This document shows positions 1-6,263 of a DNA stretch of 6,263 bases, one piece after another. The stretch covers positions 1 through 6,263 of the forward strand of contig JBBSGI010000113.1 in NCBI GenBank assembly GCA_038254365.1. The letters run 5' to 3'. This DNA is from JAWWPG01 sp038254365. GTDB taxonomy: Bacteria; Actinomycetota; Actinomycetes; Propionibacteriales; Nocardioidaceae. Position 1 is the first letter of the stretch, and each line of letters begins with the position of its first letter. The position numbers and the translations under genes are program-made. The notes below the pieces were generated by a model. The model saw only the letters and a list, made by a program, of their open reading frames with translations. It was not told the origin of the DNA and ran no database searches.

Positions 1-1422
<1,422 letters not shown>

Positions 1423-1449
1423 GCTCCGAACGTGTTGGTTTGATGGGCC

Positions 1450-1483
1450 AAGGGGCCGTCCCGCTCCGGCGGGGCGGCCCCTT
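1450..1483 (+). terminator. Intrinsic-type hairpin terminator of the rpoBC transcript
   Basis: Two 15-base arms (1450-1464 and 1469-1483) pair completely around the 4-base loop TCCG. All pairs are Watson-Crick except one U-G wobble (1459 with 1474), and 13 of the 15 pairs lie in a solid GC-rich core. Only a weak T-containing stretch (TGTCGGTT) follows, as is common for actinobacterial terminators. The arms are symmetrical, so the same hairpin could also stop transcripts arriving from the convergent regulator gene on the minus strand. Confidence 0.85.
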
Positions 1484-1490
1484 GTCGGTT

Positions 1491-1512
1491 CGGGCGGGAG
1501 GCGAAGCGCCCG
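1491..1512 (-). terminator. Possible weak hairpin downstream of the GntR regulator gene
   Basis: A 6-bp perfect stem (CGGGCG with CGCCCG) encloses a 10-base loop 17 bp beyond the stop codon of the minus-strand regulator gene. It could help to end that transcript together with the stronger hairpin at 1450-1483. In DNA this GC-rich a stem this short can arise by chance, and no T-tract follows on the minus strand. Confidence 0.25.
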
Positions 1513-1528
1513 CGCCGGGTCAGGACAG

Positions 1529-2209
1529 CTAGGCGTCGGCACCGAGCAGCGCGCTTCGGATCCTCAACAGATGTGCGCGCATCACCGCCTGAGCAGTATC
1601 ACCGTCCCGCTCCGTCAGCGCCTCTACCAGCCTCCGGTGGTCAGCCTCGTACTCGCGCCGGCGCTGCGGGGTGAACGTGCGCTGCTTGACGCTTCCCCAC
1701 AGTGGTTGCGTGCGCGCCTCGTTCATCGAGCTGAAGATCTCCCAGAGGAACGAGTTGTGCGTCGCGAGAGCGATCGCGCCGTGCAATGCCGAGTCCCACC
1801 GTTCGAACTCCTCGTATGTCGTGGCCGCCTCGCCCATGGCAAGGCATCGCTGCATCGCCTCGAAGTCGGTCGGCGCAGCAGAGGCCACGACCAAGCGAAC
1901 CATCTGTGGCTCGATCAGAAGGCGCACCGCCATGATCTCGGCGGGGTTCGTCTCTGGGCGCAGGTCTGATCGCGTCTCCACCCGGGAAGTGAGGAATGTC
2001 CCACGCCCGACGTGGCGGGTGATCTGTCCTTGCCGCTCCAGCAGGGCAAGGGCGCGCCGCACGGCGCTGCGCCCCAGCCCCAGCCCCAGCCGTACTGCGA
2101 GATCCCGTTCGGGTGGCAGCTTGTCGCCGGGGCCGACCCGCCGGACTTCCAGCTCCCGCCGGATCAAGCGCAGGACCGGGTCATCGAGCTTCGAGGGCTG
2201 AACGAACAA
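1529..2209 (-). CDS. FadR-subfamily GntR transcriptional regulator (winged HTH + FCD domain)
   Basis: Predicted cytoplasmic DNA-binding repressor or activator of 226 residues, a normal length for the FadR subfamily. The N-terminal winged helix-turn-helix (about residues 7-75) has the GntR pattern PGDKLPPERDLAVRLG, a recognition helix RSAVRRALALLERQG, and a wing ITRHVGRGTFL. The C-terminal FCD domain (about 88-220) keeps the expected metal ligands Asp139 and His143 (WDSALH), His191 (EADH) and His213 (RAH). This family uses that metal site to bind small carboxylated effectors. The frame stays open upstream to 2404, but I place the start at TTG (2209-2207): GGAGG lies 5 bases before it, the domain begins directly after it, and the upstream residues do not resemble the family. 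It is divergent from the three-enzyme operon and so is its likely local regulator. Oddity: the HTH turn reads LGLGLG, apparently two residues longer than usual, because of a hexamer repeat. The effector is unknown. Confidence 0.92.
   Translation of the reverse strand: MFVQPSKLDDPVLRLIRRELEVRRVGPGDKLPPERDLAVRLGLGLGRSAVRRALALLERQGQITRHVGRGTFLTSRVETRSDLRPETNPAEIMAVRLLIEPQMVRLVVASAAPTDFEAMQRCLAMGEAATTYEEFERWDSALHGAIALATHNSFLWEIFSSMNEARTQPLWGSVKQRTFTPQRRREYEADHRRLVEALTERDGDTAQAVMRAHLLRIRSALLGADA
2071..2091. repeat. Hexanucleotide tandem repeat (CCCCAG on +, CTGGGG on -) inside the regulator's HTH
   Basis: Three perfect consecutive CCCCAG units occupy 2072-2089, flanked by G before and CC after, so 21 bases show uninterrupted 6-base periodicity. 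Read on the minus strand they are CTG GGG three times, encoding Leu-Gly-Leu-Gly-Leu-Gly (residues 41-46 of the regulator). Gain or loss of one unit would keep the frame and add or remove one Leu-Gly pair. Confidence 0.9.
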
Positions 2210-2214
2210 TGCTG

Positions 2215-2219
2215 CCTCC
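2215..2219 (-). promoter_or_regulatory. Ribosome binding site of the GntR regulator (decides its TTG start)
   Basis: The minus strand reads GGAGG, then the 5-base spacer CAGCA, then TTG at 2209-2207. This near-ideal Shine-Dalgarno sequence selects the TTG over the long in-frame extension upstream. It partly overlaps the tandem half-sites at 2217-2236. Confidence 0.75.
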
Positions 2220-2236
2220 GACCAATCCGGACCAAT
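2217..2236 (-). promoter_or_regulatory. Two tandem ATTGGT half-sites, putative autoregulatory operator
   Basis: On the minus strand, ATTGGTCCGG (2236-2227) is followed directly by ATTGGTCGGA (2226-2217). The two 10-mers match at 8 of 10 positions, and the hexamer ATTGGT recurs exactly 10 bp apart, about one helical turn. The repeat lies between the predicted -10 element of the regulator gene and its start codon, a position suited to autorepression. The same hexamer forms half of the palindrome at 2320-2334. Function is inferred from position and motif only. Confidence 0.5.
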
Positions 2237-2263
2237 ATAGTTCAGCGGATTCGGGGACGCCCA
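2234..2263 (-). promoter_or_regulatory. Predicted promoter of the GntR regulator gene
   Basis: The minus strand has TATATT at 2239-2234, one mismatch from the TATAAT consensus and conspicuous in such GC-rich DNA. An 18-bp spacer places TGGGCG at 2263-2258 in the -35 position, which is a poor match. Transcription would start near 2227, leaving a short leader that contains the tandem half-sites and the GGAGG. Confidence 0.45.
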
Positions 2264-2265
2264 CC

Positions 2266-2294
2266 TTGACGCCCGCTTTCGGCGGACATACGGT
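2266..2294 (+). promoter_or_regulatory. Predicted promoter of the FAH-hydrolase-amidohydrolase operon
   Basis: TTGACG at 2266-2271 (5 of 6 matches to the -35 consensus) is separated by exactly 17 bp from TACGGT at 2289-2294, which keeps the conserved TA and final T of a sigma-70-type -10 element. Transcription would begin near 2300, about 30 bases before the ATG of the first gene. The putative operator at 2320-2334 then lies about 20 bp downstream of the start point. A short palindrome, CTGGCAGCCAG (2297-2307), sits at the predicted start point. Confidence 0.5.
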
Positions 2295-2319
2295 GCCTGG
2301 CAGCCAGACGATCGGAGCG

Positions 2320-2334
2320 ATTGGTTGACCCAAT
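2320..2334. promoter_or_regulatory. Putative GntR/FadR-type operator, ATTGGT-N3-ACCAAT-like palindrome
   Basis: The 15-mer ATTGGTTGACCCAAT is an inverted repeat around a 3-base centre with 11 of 12 arm positions matching ATTGGT-N3-ACCAAT. From established knowledge, the FadR-subfamily members PdhR and FadR of E. coli bind sites built on TGGT-N3-ACCA, so the form suits the adjacent regulator. The site covers the start of the FAH-family gene just downstream of its predicted promoter, where a bound protein would block elongation or translation. Confidence 0.6.
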
Positions 2335-3220
2335 GCGGCTGGTGACCTATTCGGGCCACCTGGGTCCGAGGGTGGGCAGGCTCGACCAGGACGACCAGGT
2401 ACACGATCTGTCACCGCTGCTTCCCGCCGGCTTGGCTGGCGATCTCTTGTCACTCGTGGTGAGCTGGGACGAGCTGGCCGACCGGCTGGGCGGTTCCAGC
2501 CAAGGTCGCGGTCTGGCCCTGGCTGACGTCCAGCTGCTCGCACCCATTCCGCGACCCCGGCGCAACATCTTCTGCATCGGAAAGAACTACCTCGACCATG
2601 TCGCCGAGTTCCACCGCAGCGGCTATGACGCCTCCGGTCATGGTTCGAGCGCGCCCCCACCGAGCAAGCCGGTGGTGTTCACCAAAGCATCCACTTCGGT
2701 GATCGGGCCCGGCGCATTCATCGAGCGGCATGCCGAGGTGACATCTGAGCTCGACTACGAGGCCGAGCTGGCAGTGATCATCGGGCCCGGTGGCAGAGAC
2801 ATACGAGCTGCGGATGCTCCCTCTCACGTGTGGGGCTACACGATCGTGAACGACATCACGGCGCGTGATCGCCAACGGGACCATGCCCAGTGGTTCCTGG
2901 GCAAGTCGATGGACACCTTCTGCCCGATGGGCCCCTACGCCGTGACGGCGGATGAGATCGACCCCCGCAACCTGACGGTTGAGTGCCGAGTCAACGGTGA
3001 GTCGAGGCAGAAGGCCAGCACCGCCGACATGGTCTTCGACATCCCGATGCTCATCGAGACGATTTCGTCGGGACTCACCCTCGAGCCCGGCGACGTCATC
3101 GCCACGGGGACGCCGGCCGGAGTCGGCATCGGCTTCAGCCCGCCCCGCTTCCTGCAGTCGGGGGACGTTGTCGAGGTGACGATTACCGGCCTCGGCACCC
3201 TGGTGAACCCCGTTGGCTGA
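2333..3220 (+). CDS. Fumarylacetoacetate hydrolase (FAH) family protein
   Basis: Predicted cytoplasmic metal-dependent enzyme of 295 residues. The family includes acylpyruvate hydrolases, 2-oxo acid decarboxylases and isomerases or hydratases of aromatic degradation, which act on 2-oxo or enol acids. A short N-terminal domain (about 1-70) precedes the FAH core. Core motifs: IFCIGKNYLDHVAEF (79-93, with His89 and Glu92 in the usual catalytic area), FTKASTSVIGPG (116-127), DYEAELAVIIG (141-151, Glu143 and Glu145 as probable metal ligands), GYTIVNDITARD (168-179, Asp174 as a further ligand), FLGKSMDTFCPMGP (188-201) and a C-terminal TGTPAGVG (258-265). ATG 2333 gives the typical MRLVTY start. 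An in-frame TTG at 2321 has GGAG only 3 bases upstream, while the ATG has it 15 bases away, so the start is not fully settled. It is probably the first gene of the operon, 37 bp from the next. Subfamily and substrate cannot be fixed. Confidence 0.9.
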   Translation: MRLVTYSGHLGPRVGRLDQDDQVHDLSPLLPAGLAGDLLSLVVSWDELADRLGGSSQGRGLALADVQLLAPIPRPRRNIFCIGKNYLDHVAEFHRSGYDASGHGSSAPPPSKPVVFTKASTSVIGPGAFIERHAEVTSELDYEAELAVIIGPGGRDIRAADAPSHVWGYTIVNDITARDRQRDHAQWFLGKSMDTFCPMGPYAVTADEIDPRNLTVECRVNGESRQKASTADMVFDIPMLIETISSGLTLEPGDVIATGTPAGVGIGFSPPRFLQSGDVVEVTITGLGTLVNPVG

Positions 3221-3245
3221 GCCGGCTGGACACTCAGCGTCGAAC

Positions 3246-3251
3246 GGAGGG
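3246..3251 (+). promoter_or_regulatory. Ribosome binding site of the alpha/beta hydrolase (decides its TTG start)
   Basis: GGAGGG lies 6 bases before TTG at 3258-3260. It argues for this start over the in-frame TTG at 3213, which would overlap the end of the FAH-family gene, has no comparable site and would add 15 residues unlike the family. Confidence 0.75.
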
Positions 3252-3257
3252 ACGCGC

Positions 3258-4022
3258 TTGCAGCACGTCAACGGCAAGCAGCTGTTCGTCGAACGCGCCG
3301 GCGAAGGCCCGGCCATTGTCTTCATCCACGGCCTCGGCGGTACCACCAACTTCTACCAACCGCAGGCTCGCGCGCTGGCGGATCGGCACACGGTTGTCCG
3401 CTTCGACCTTCCCGGCGCCGGTCGCTCTCCGTTCGCCGGCCCCGTTTCGGTCGAATCCCTGGCCGACGACATCGACGGCGTACTGGACTTGGAGGCGGCG
3501 GCCGGCGCGTCGCTCGTGGCCCACTCCATGAGCACGCTCGTCGCGGCGCACTACGCCGCCACCCGGCCGGATCGCGTGGAGCGACTGGTGCTGCTGGGCC
3601 CGGTTAGAGAGCTGCAGGCGCCCGCTAAGGAGGCCACCCGGGCAAGGGCCGCGACCGTACGGGAGCGCGGGATGGAGGCGGTAGCAGACGCGATCGTGGC
3701 CGCCGCCACATCGGAACAGACCAGGACGGAGCAGCCGGCGGTAGCTGCCTTCGTTCGAGAGCTGCTGATGGGGCAGGACCCATTGGGATACGCGGCGCAC
3801 TGTGAGGCCCTGGCGAATGCGACCGAGCCGGCGCTCACCCGGATCACCGCGCCGGTCCTGCTGCTGCGCGGGAGTGAGGACAAGGTGAGCTCGCCCTCGA
3901 TCGCCGAGGCGATCGCCAGGGAGCTGCCGACAGCGACGTACCGGGTCATCGAGGGCATCGGCCATTGGACGGCCCTGGAGGCAGCACAAATGGTCACCGA
4001 TGCCCTCACCGACTTTCTATAG
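3258..4022 (+). CDS. Alpha/beta-fold hydrolase
   Basis: Predicted cytoplasmic serine hydrolase of 254 residues, of the size and organisation of 3-oxoadipate enol-lactonase and meta-cleavage-product hydrolase relatives. Visible elements: HGLGG (24-28) forming the oxyanion-hole loop; the strand and turn RFDLPGAGRS (48-57); the nucleophile elbow AHSMS with Ser90; a helical cap region of about 115-190; the acid GSEDKV with Asp208; and the catalytic GIGHW with His236. The triad is therefore complete. The elbow is unusual: both glycines of the common GxSxG are replaced (Ala88 and Ser92), although the fold only requires small residues there. No signal peptide or membrane segment is seen. It lies 37 bp after the FAH-family gene and 54 bp before the amidohydrolase with no terminator between, so co-transcription is likely. 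An ester, lactone or C-C bond substrate is possible; the exact one is unknown. Confidence 0.9.
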   Translation: MQHVNGKQLFVERAGEGPAIVFIHGLGGTTNFYQPQARALADRHTVVRFDLPGAGRSPFAGPVSVESLADDIDGVLDLEAAAGASLVAHSMSTLVAAHYAATRPDRVERLVLLGPVRELQAPAKEATRARAATVRERGMEAVADAIVAAATSEQTRTEQPAVAAFVRELLMGQDPLGYAAHCEALANATEPALTRITAPVLLLRGSEDKVSSPSIAEAIARELPTATYRVIEGIGHWTALEAAQMVTDALTDFL

Positions 4023-4064
4023 CTTGCCAACCGTCCGTCCCTGCGTCGTAGCGGCGCCTGAAAC

Positions 4065-4070
4065 GAGGAG
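4065..4070 (+). promoter_or_regulatory. Ribosome binding site of the amidohydrolase
   Basis: GAGGAG lies 6 bases before ATG 4077, confirming that start. The 54-bp gap after the alpha/beta hydrolase gene shows no hairpin terminator, which is consistent with translation from a shared transcript. Confidence 0.75.
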
Positions 4071-4076
4071 CGCGAC

Positions 4077-5381
4077 ATGCTTCCGAACACAGCCACTCTG
4101 TTCACCGAGGTCAACGTGCTCGACGGCTCGGGCGCAGACCCGTACGCCGCGGAGGTGCTCGTCGAGGGCGCCCACGTCACTGCGGTGGGCCAGCCCGGCA
4201 CGACGGCTCGCCCGGTCGGAACGCGGGTGGTCGACGGTCACGGAGGCACGCTGATGCCGGCGTTGTGCGACGCGCACACCCACTTCACCTGGAACAACGG
4301 CACGTCCCTCGATGCGCTCGGCACCATGCCGGTCGAGGAGCACACGCTGCTGGCGATGCGCTCCGCCCGAACCTATCTCGACTACGGCTACACCATGTGC
4401 GTCGGAGCGGCGTCCGCGAAGCAGCGCCTCGATGTCGTGATCCGCAACGCAATCAACGCCGGCGAGATCCCTGGACCGCGCTACCTTGCCAATGGCAAGG
4501 AAATCGCCTCGACCGGCGGGGCGCTCATCCCGAGCATCAGCAACATCGTCGACACCCCCGACGAGATGCGCAAGACCGTCCGCGAGATGGTCGGCATCGG
4601 CGTGGACGTGGTGAAGCTCATTCTCTCCGGGGAGGAAATCACCGGCAATCTACGCGCCGAGGACACCTACTTCACCGACGCAGAAGTGGCGGTCTGCGTC
4701 GAGGAGGCGCACCGGCGAGGCGTTCGCGTCGCGGCACATGCCCGCAGCGCGGAGTCGGTCAAGATGTGCCTGCGCCATGGTGTCGACATCATCTACCACG
4801 CCAGCTATATCGACGCTGAAGGCATGGACGAGCTCGAGCGGCAGAAGGACCGCGTGTTCGTCGCGCCGGGTCTGAACTGGATAATCGCCACGCTGGAGGA
4901 CGCCGCGCCGTGGGGCTTCTCCCCGGACGACGCCGAGCGGGTCGGGTACAAGCGCGAGCTCGAGGTGGCCGTCGAGGGCCTCCGGGAGATGCACCACCGC
5001 GGCATTCGGGTGCTGCCGGGTGGAGACTACGGCTTTGCCTGGACGCCGCACGGCACGTACGCGCGGGACCTGGCGCACTTCGTCCAGCTCCTGGGCTTCA
5101 CGCCGATGGAGACCATCCTCGCCGCCACTGCCCAGGGTGGCGAGATCATGCTGCGTCCCGACGAGCTCGGGAAGGTGGCGCCCGGTTACCTCGCCGACCT
5201 GGTGCTGGTCGACGCAGATCCGCTGGCCGACATCACCGTCCTGCAGGACCGCAACAGGCTGGCAGCGGTCATGAAAGGCGGGGAGTTCCACAAGGAGCCT
5301 GTGTTCCACCGCGAAGGCGAGACTGAGATCGTCGAGCCTCCCGACCACCCCCGTCCGGTCGAGACGCACATGCAGCCCTGA
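4077..5381 (+). CDS. Metal-dependent amidohydrolase (imidazolonepropionase / Xaa-Pro dipeptidase-like)
   Basis: Predicted cytoplasmic TIM-barrel hydrolase of 434 residues acting on C-N bonds of cyclic or linear amides. Seen in order: an N-terminal beta-sandwich piece (about 6-60) with NVLDGSG and VVDGHGGTLMPALCDAHTHF; the metal-binding His67 and His69; Lys180 (VDVVKLILSGE), at the position where this group carries a carboxylated lysine bridging two metals; His221 (VAAHARS); His241 (IIYHASYID); the catalytic Asp317 (LPGGDYG); and the closing sandwich segment LGKVAPGYLADLVLVDADPL (364-383). All expected ligands are present, so it should be active. The stretch after Asp317 (FAWTPHGTYARDL) and the aromatic residues near 268-280 are likely parts of the substrate pocket. 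It is the last gene of the operon and ends 19 bp from the convergent UPF0261 gene. Dipeptidase, lactamase or ring-opening roles are all possible, and the substrate is not assignable. Confidence 0.92.
   Translation: MLPNTATLFTEVNVLDGSGADPYAAEVLVEGAHVTAVGQPGTTARPVGTRVVDGHGGTLMPALCDAHTHFTWNNGTSLDALGTMPVEEHTLLAMRSARTYLDYGYTMCVGAASAKQRLDVVIRNAINAGEIPGPRYLANGKEIASTGGALIPSISNIVDTPDEMRKTVREMVGIGVDVVKLILSGEEITGNLRAEDTYFTDAEVAVCVEEAHRRGVRVAAHARSAESVKMCLRHGVDIIYHASYIDAEGMDELERQKDRVFVAPGLNWIIATLEDAAPWGFSPDDAERVGYKRELEVAVEGLREMHHRGIRVLPGGDYGFAWTPHGTYARDLAHFVQLLGFTPMETILAATAQGGEIMLRPDELGKVAPGYLADLVLVDADPLADITVLQDRNRLAAVMKGGEFHKEPVFHREGETEIVEPPDHPRPVETHMQP
4484..4500. repeat. 17-bp perfect palindrome within the amidohydrolase coding sequence
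   Basis: CCTTGCCAATGGCAAGG has 8-base arms that pair completely around a single central A. It encodes the segment YLANGKE (residues 136-142). It could be an intragenic protein-binding site or simply a codon coincidence; no second copy was found in the window. Confidence 0.5.
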
Positions 5382-5400
5382 CCGACTCAGGACGCGGGGC

Positions 5401-6263
5401 TCAGGTGGTGTCGCCGGTCGAGTCCGCAGTCAGGTACCTGTGCAAGCGGCGTGCCATCTCGGTCGCGAACTCCGGGTCGTTGATCGACAGGTCCAGCGCG
5501 TGGTACTCGACGTCGTCTGACAGGTGCCGCCGCAGCCCATTGATCAGCGCCTCGTCGGCAGCAGCGTCATGGAACGGGCCACCCTGCTCGGACAGTTGGG
5601 AGATGCCGCGCAGCGGCACGTAGACGGCTACCGGGCCGCGCGCCGAGGACAGTTTCTGGCCGATGCGCCGGCCGACCTCTGCGCACTCCTGAACTGTCGT
5701 CCGAACCAACGTCACCGACGGGTTGTGCCGGTGCAGCAGGCGGTTGCGCATACCCTCCGGCAGCGTTTCGACGGCACCGAAGTTGATCATGTCGAGGGCG
5801 CCCAAGGAGACAACCTGGGGGATTCCTCGCCGCCCCGCGGCCTCCAGCCGGTCGGGCCCCGCGGACAGCTCCCCGCCGGCCACCTCATCCGCCAGCTCTG
5901 TCGTCGTCGCGTCCAGGACGGCGTCGAAGTGCCCCTCGTCCACGAGCGTTTCCATCGCGCGCCCGCCGGTTCCCGTCGCGTGGAACACGATCACTTCGTG
6001 GCCGAGGCGCTCGAGCTCCCGCCGTGCGGTGGTGACACAGCCGGTTGTGACCCCGAACATCGTTGCGGCGATCGTGGTCCGGCGTACTTCCGCGGTCGGC
6101 GGCGCGGGCAGGCGCACCATGCCCGCCATGGCGGCGGCCGCGTTGGACAGGATGGGTCTCGTGATGCTGTTCAGACCGGCGACGTCGACGACGGACGCCA
6201 TCATCGTGATGTCGCTCGAACCGACATACGTACGGGTGTCCAGGGTTGCCACCGTGGAAACCA
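5401..6263 (-). CDS. UPF0261 / Tm-1-like ATP-binding domain protein, C-terminal part, 5' end outside window
   Basis: The frame stays open to the window edge and reads VSTVA directly before the rest, so the first visible residue is internal. 286 residues are seen of a family usually near 400. Visible motifs: YVGSSDITMM (12-21) and VVDVAGLN (24-31), joining the two halves; then the second domain with MFGVTTGCV (68-76), the glycine-rich HATGTGGRAMETL (94-106), TTTELADEV (119-127), LSAGPDRLEAAG (132-143), GIPQVVSLGALDMINFG (146-162) and PLRGIS (216-221). These fit UPF0261 proteins, whose plant relative Tm-1 binds ATP and inhibits tobamovirus replication. The usual bacterial job is not established. 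The N-terminal domain lies beyond the window. The segment ATLDTRTYVG seems to depart from the Ser-Gly-containing form I recall at this place. It is convergent with the amidohydrolase, with 19 bp between stops and no clear terminator; its promoter and partners are outside. Confidence 0.93.
   Translation of the reverse strand, partial: VSTVATLDTRTYVGSSDITMMASVVDVAGLNSITRPILSNAAAAMAGMVRLPAPPTAEVRRTTIAATMFGVTTGCVTTARRELERLGHEVIVFHATGTGGRAMETLVDEGHFDAVLDATTTELADEVAGGELSAGPDRLEAAGRRGIPQVVSLGALDMINFGAVETLPEGMRNRLLHRHNPSVTLVRTTVQECAEVGRRIGQKLSSARGPVAVYVPLRGISQLSEQGGPFHDAAADEALINGLRRHLSDDVEYHALDLSINDPEFATEMARRLHRYLTADSTGDTT

Noticed and set aside
2297..2307. CTGGCAGCCAG palindrome at the predicted operon start point as a second regulator site
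   Set aside because: Its arms are shorter and spaced differently (TGG-N3-CCA) from ATTGGT-N3-ACCAAT, so I note it in the promoter entry but do not call it an operator.
2210..2404. N-terminal extension of the GntR regulator by 65 residues up to an in-frame start at 2404
   Set aside because: The extension would cross both predicted promoters and the operator and enter the FAH-family gene. It has no family resemblance, whereas TTG 2209 has a near-ideal ribosome binding site.
2450..3349. Minus-strand open frame opposite the FAH-family and alpha/beta hydrolase genes
   Set aside because: Shadow of two well-supported genes; no domain, and it spans their junction.
4265..4819. Plus-strand alternative frame inside the amidohydrolase gene
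   Set aside because: The Arg/His-rich translation has no motif, while the amidohydrolase frame keeps every metal ligand.
4650..5369. Minus-strand open frame opposite the amidohydrolase gene
   Set aside because: Antisense shadow with no recognisable domain or ribosome binding site.
6124..6135. CCGCCATGGCGG palindrome in the UPF0261 gene
   Set aside because: A 12-bp GC-rich symmetry within an Ala/Met/Ala codon run; expected by chance in such DNA, and no second copy was seen.

Overview
The window (6,263 bp, very GC-rich) reads as chromosomal DNA of a high-GC actinomycete. The best evidence is the gene at the left edge: the C-terminal 473 residues of RpoC, without the large insertion that enterobacterial RpoC carries after the trigger loop and with an acidic Asp/Tyr-rich tail of actinobacterial type. 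Strong GC bias at third codon positions, TTG starts behind good Shine-Dalgarno sequences and hairpin terminators with almost no U-tract fit the same group. I cannot name the genus.

Layout. (1) 1-1422: 3' end of rpoC, closed by a 15-bp GC-rich hairpin at 1450-1483. (2) 1529-2209, minus strand: a FadR-subfamily GntR regulator (winged helix plus FCD ligand-binding domain). (3) 2210-2332: a 123-bp divergent control region with a predicted promoter in each direction. It holds several copies of the half-site ATTGGT, one pair forming an almost perfect ATTGGT-N3-ACCAAT operator over the start of the next gene. (4) 2333-5381, plus strand: three genes in one direction with gaps of 37 and 54 bp and no visible terminator between them, probably one operon. 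They encode a fumarylacetoacetate hydrolase (FAH)-family enzyme, an alpha/beta hydrolase and a metal-dependent amidohydrolase. (5) 5401-6263, minus strand: the C-terminal 286 residues of a UPF0261 / Tm-1-like protein, convergent with the operon and cut by the window edge.

How the genes may work together (inference): the regulator probably represses the divergent operon, and possibly itself, until a small carboxylated effector binds its FCD domain. The three enzymes suit a short hydrolytic catabolic route: an amide or ring C-N bond opened by the amidohydrolase, an ester, lactone or C-C bond cut by the alpha/beta hydrolase, and a 2-oxo acid cleaved or isomerised by the FAH-family enzyme. The substrate cannot be read from sequence, and no transporter or oxidoreductase is visible. 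Whether the UPF0261 gene belongs to the same pathway is open.

The most notable feature is a CTGGGG hexamer repeated three times inside the helix-turn-helix coding sequence of the regulator. It appears to add one Leu-Gly pair to the turn of the DNA-binding motif. The second is the half-site-rich divergent control region. No RNA genes, insertion sequences, CRISPR arrays or attachment sites were seen, and no gene-free stretch exceeds 300 bp.
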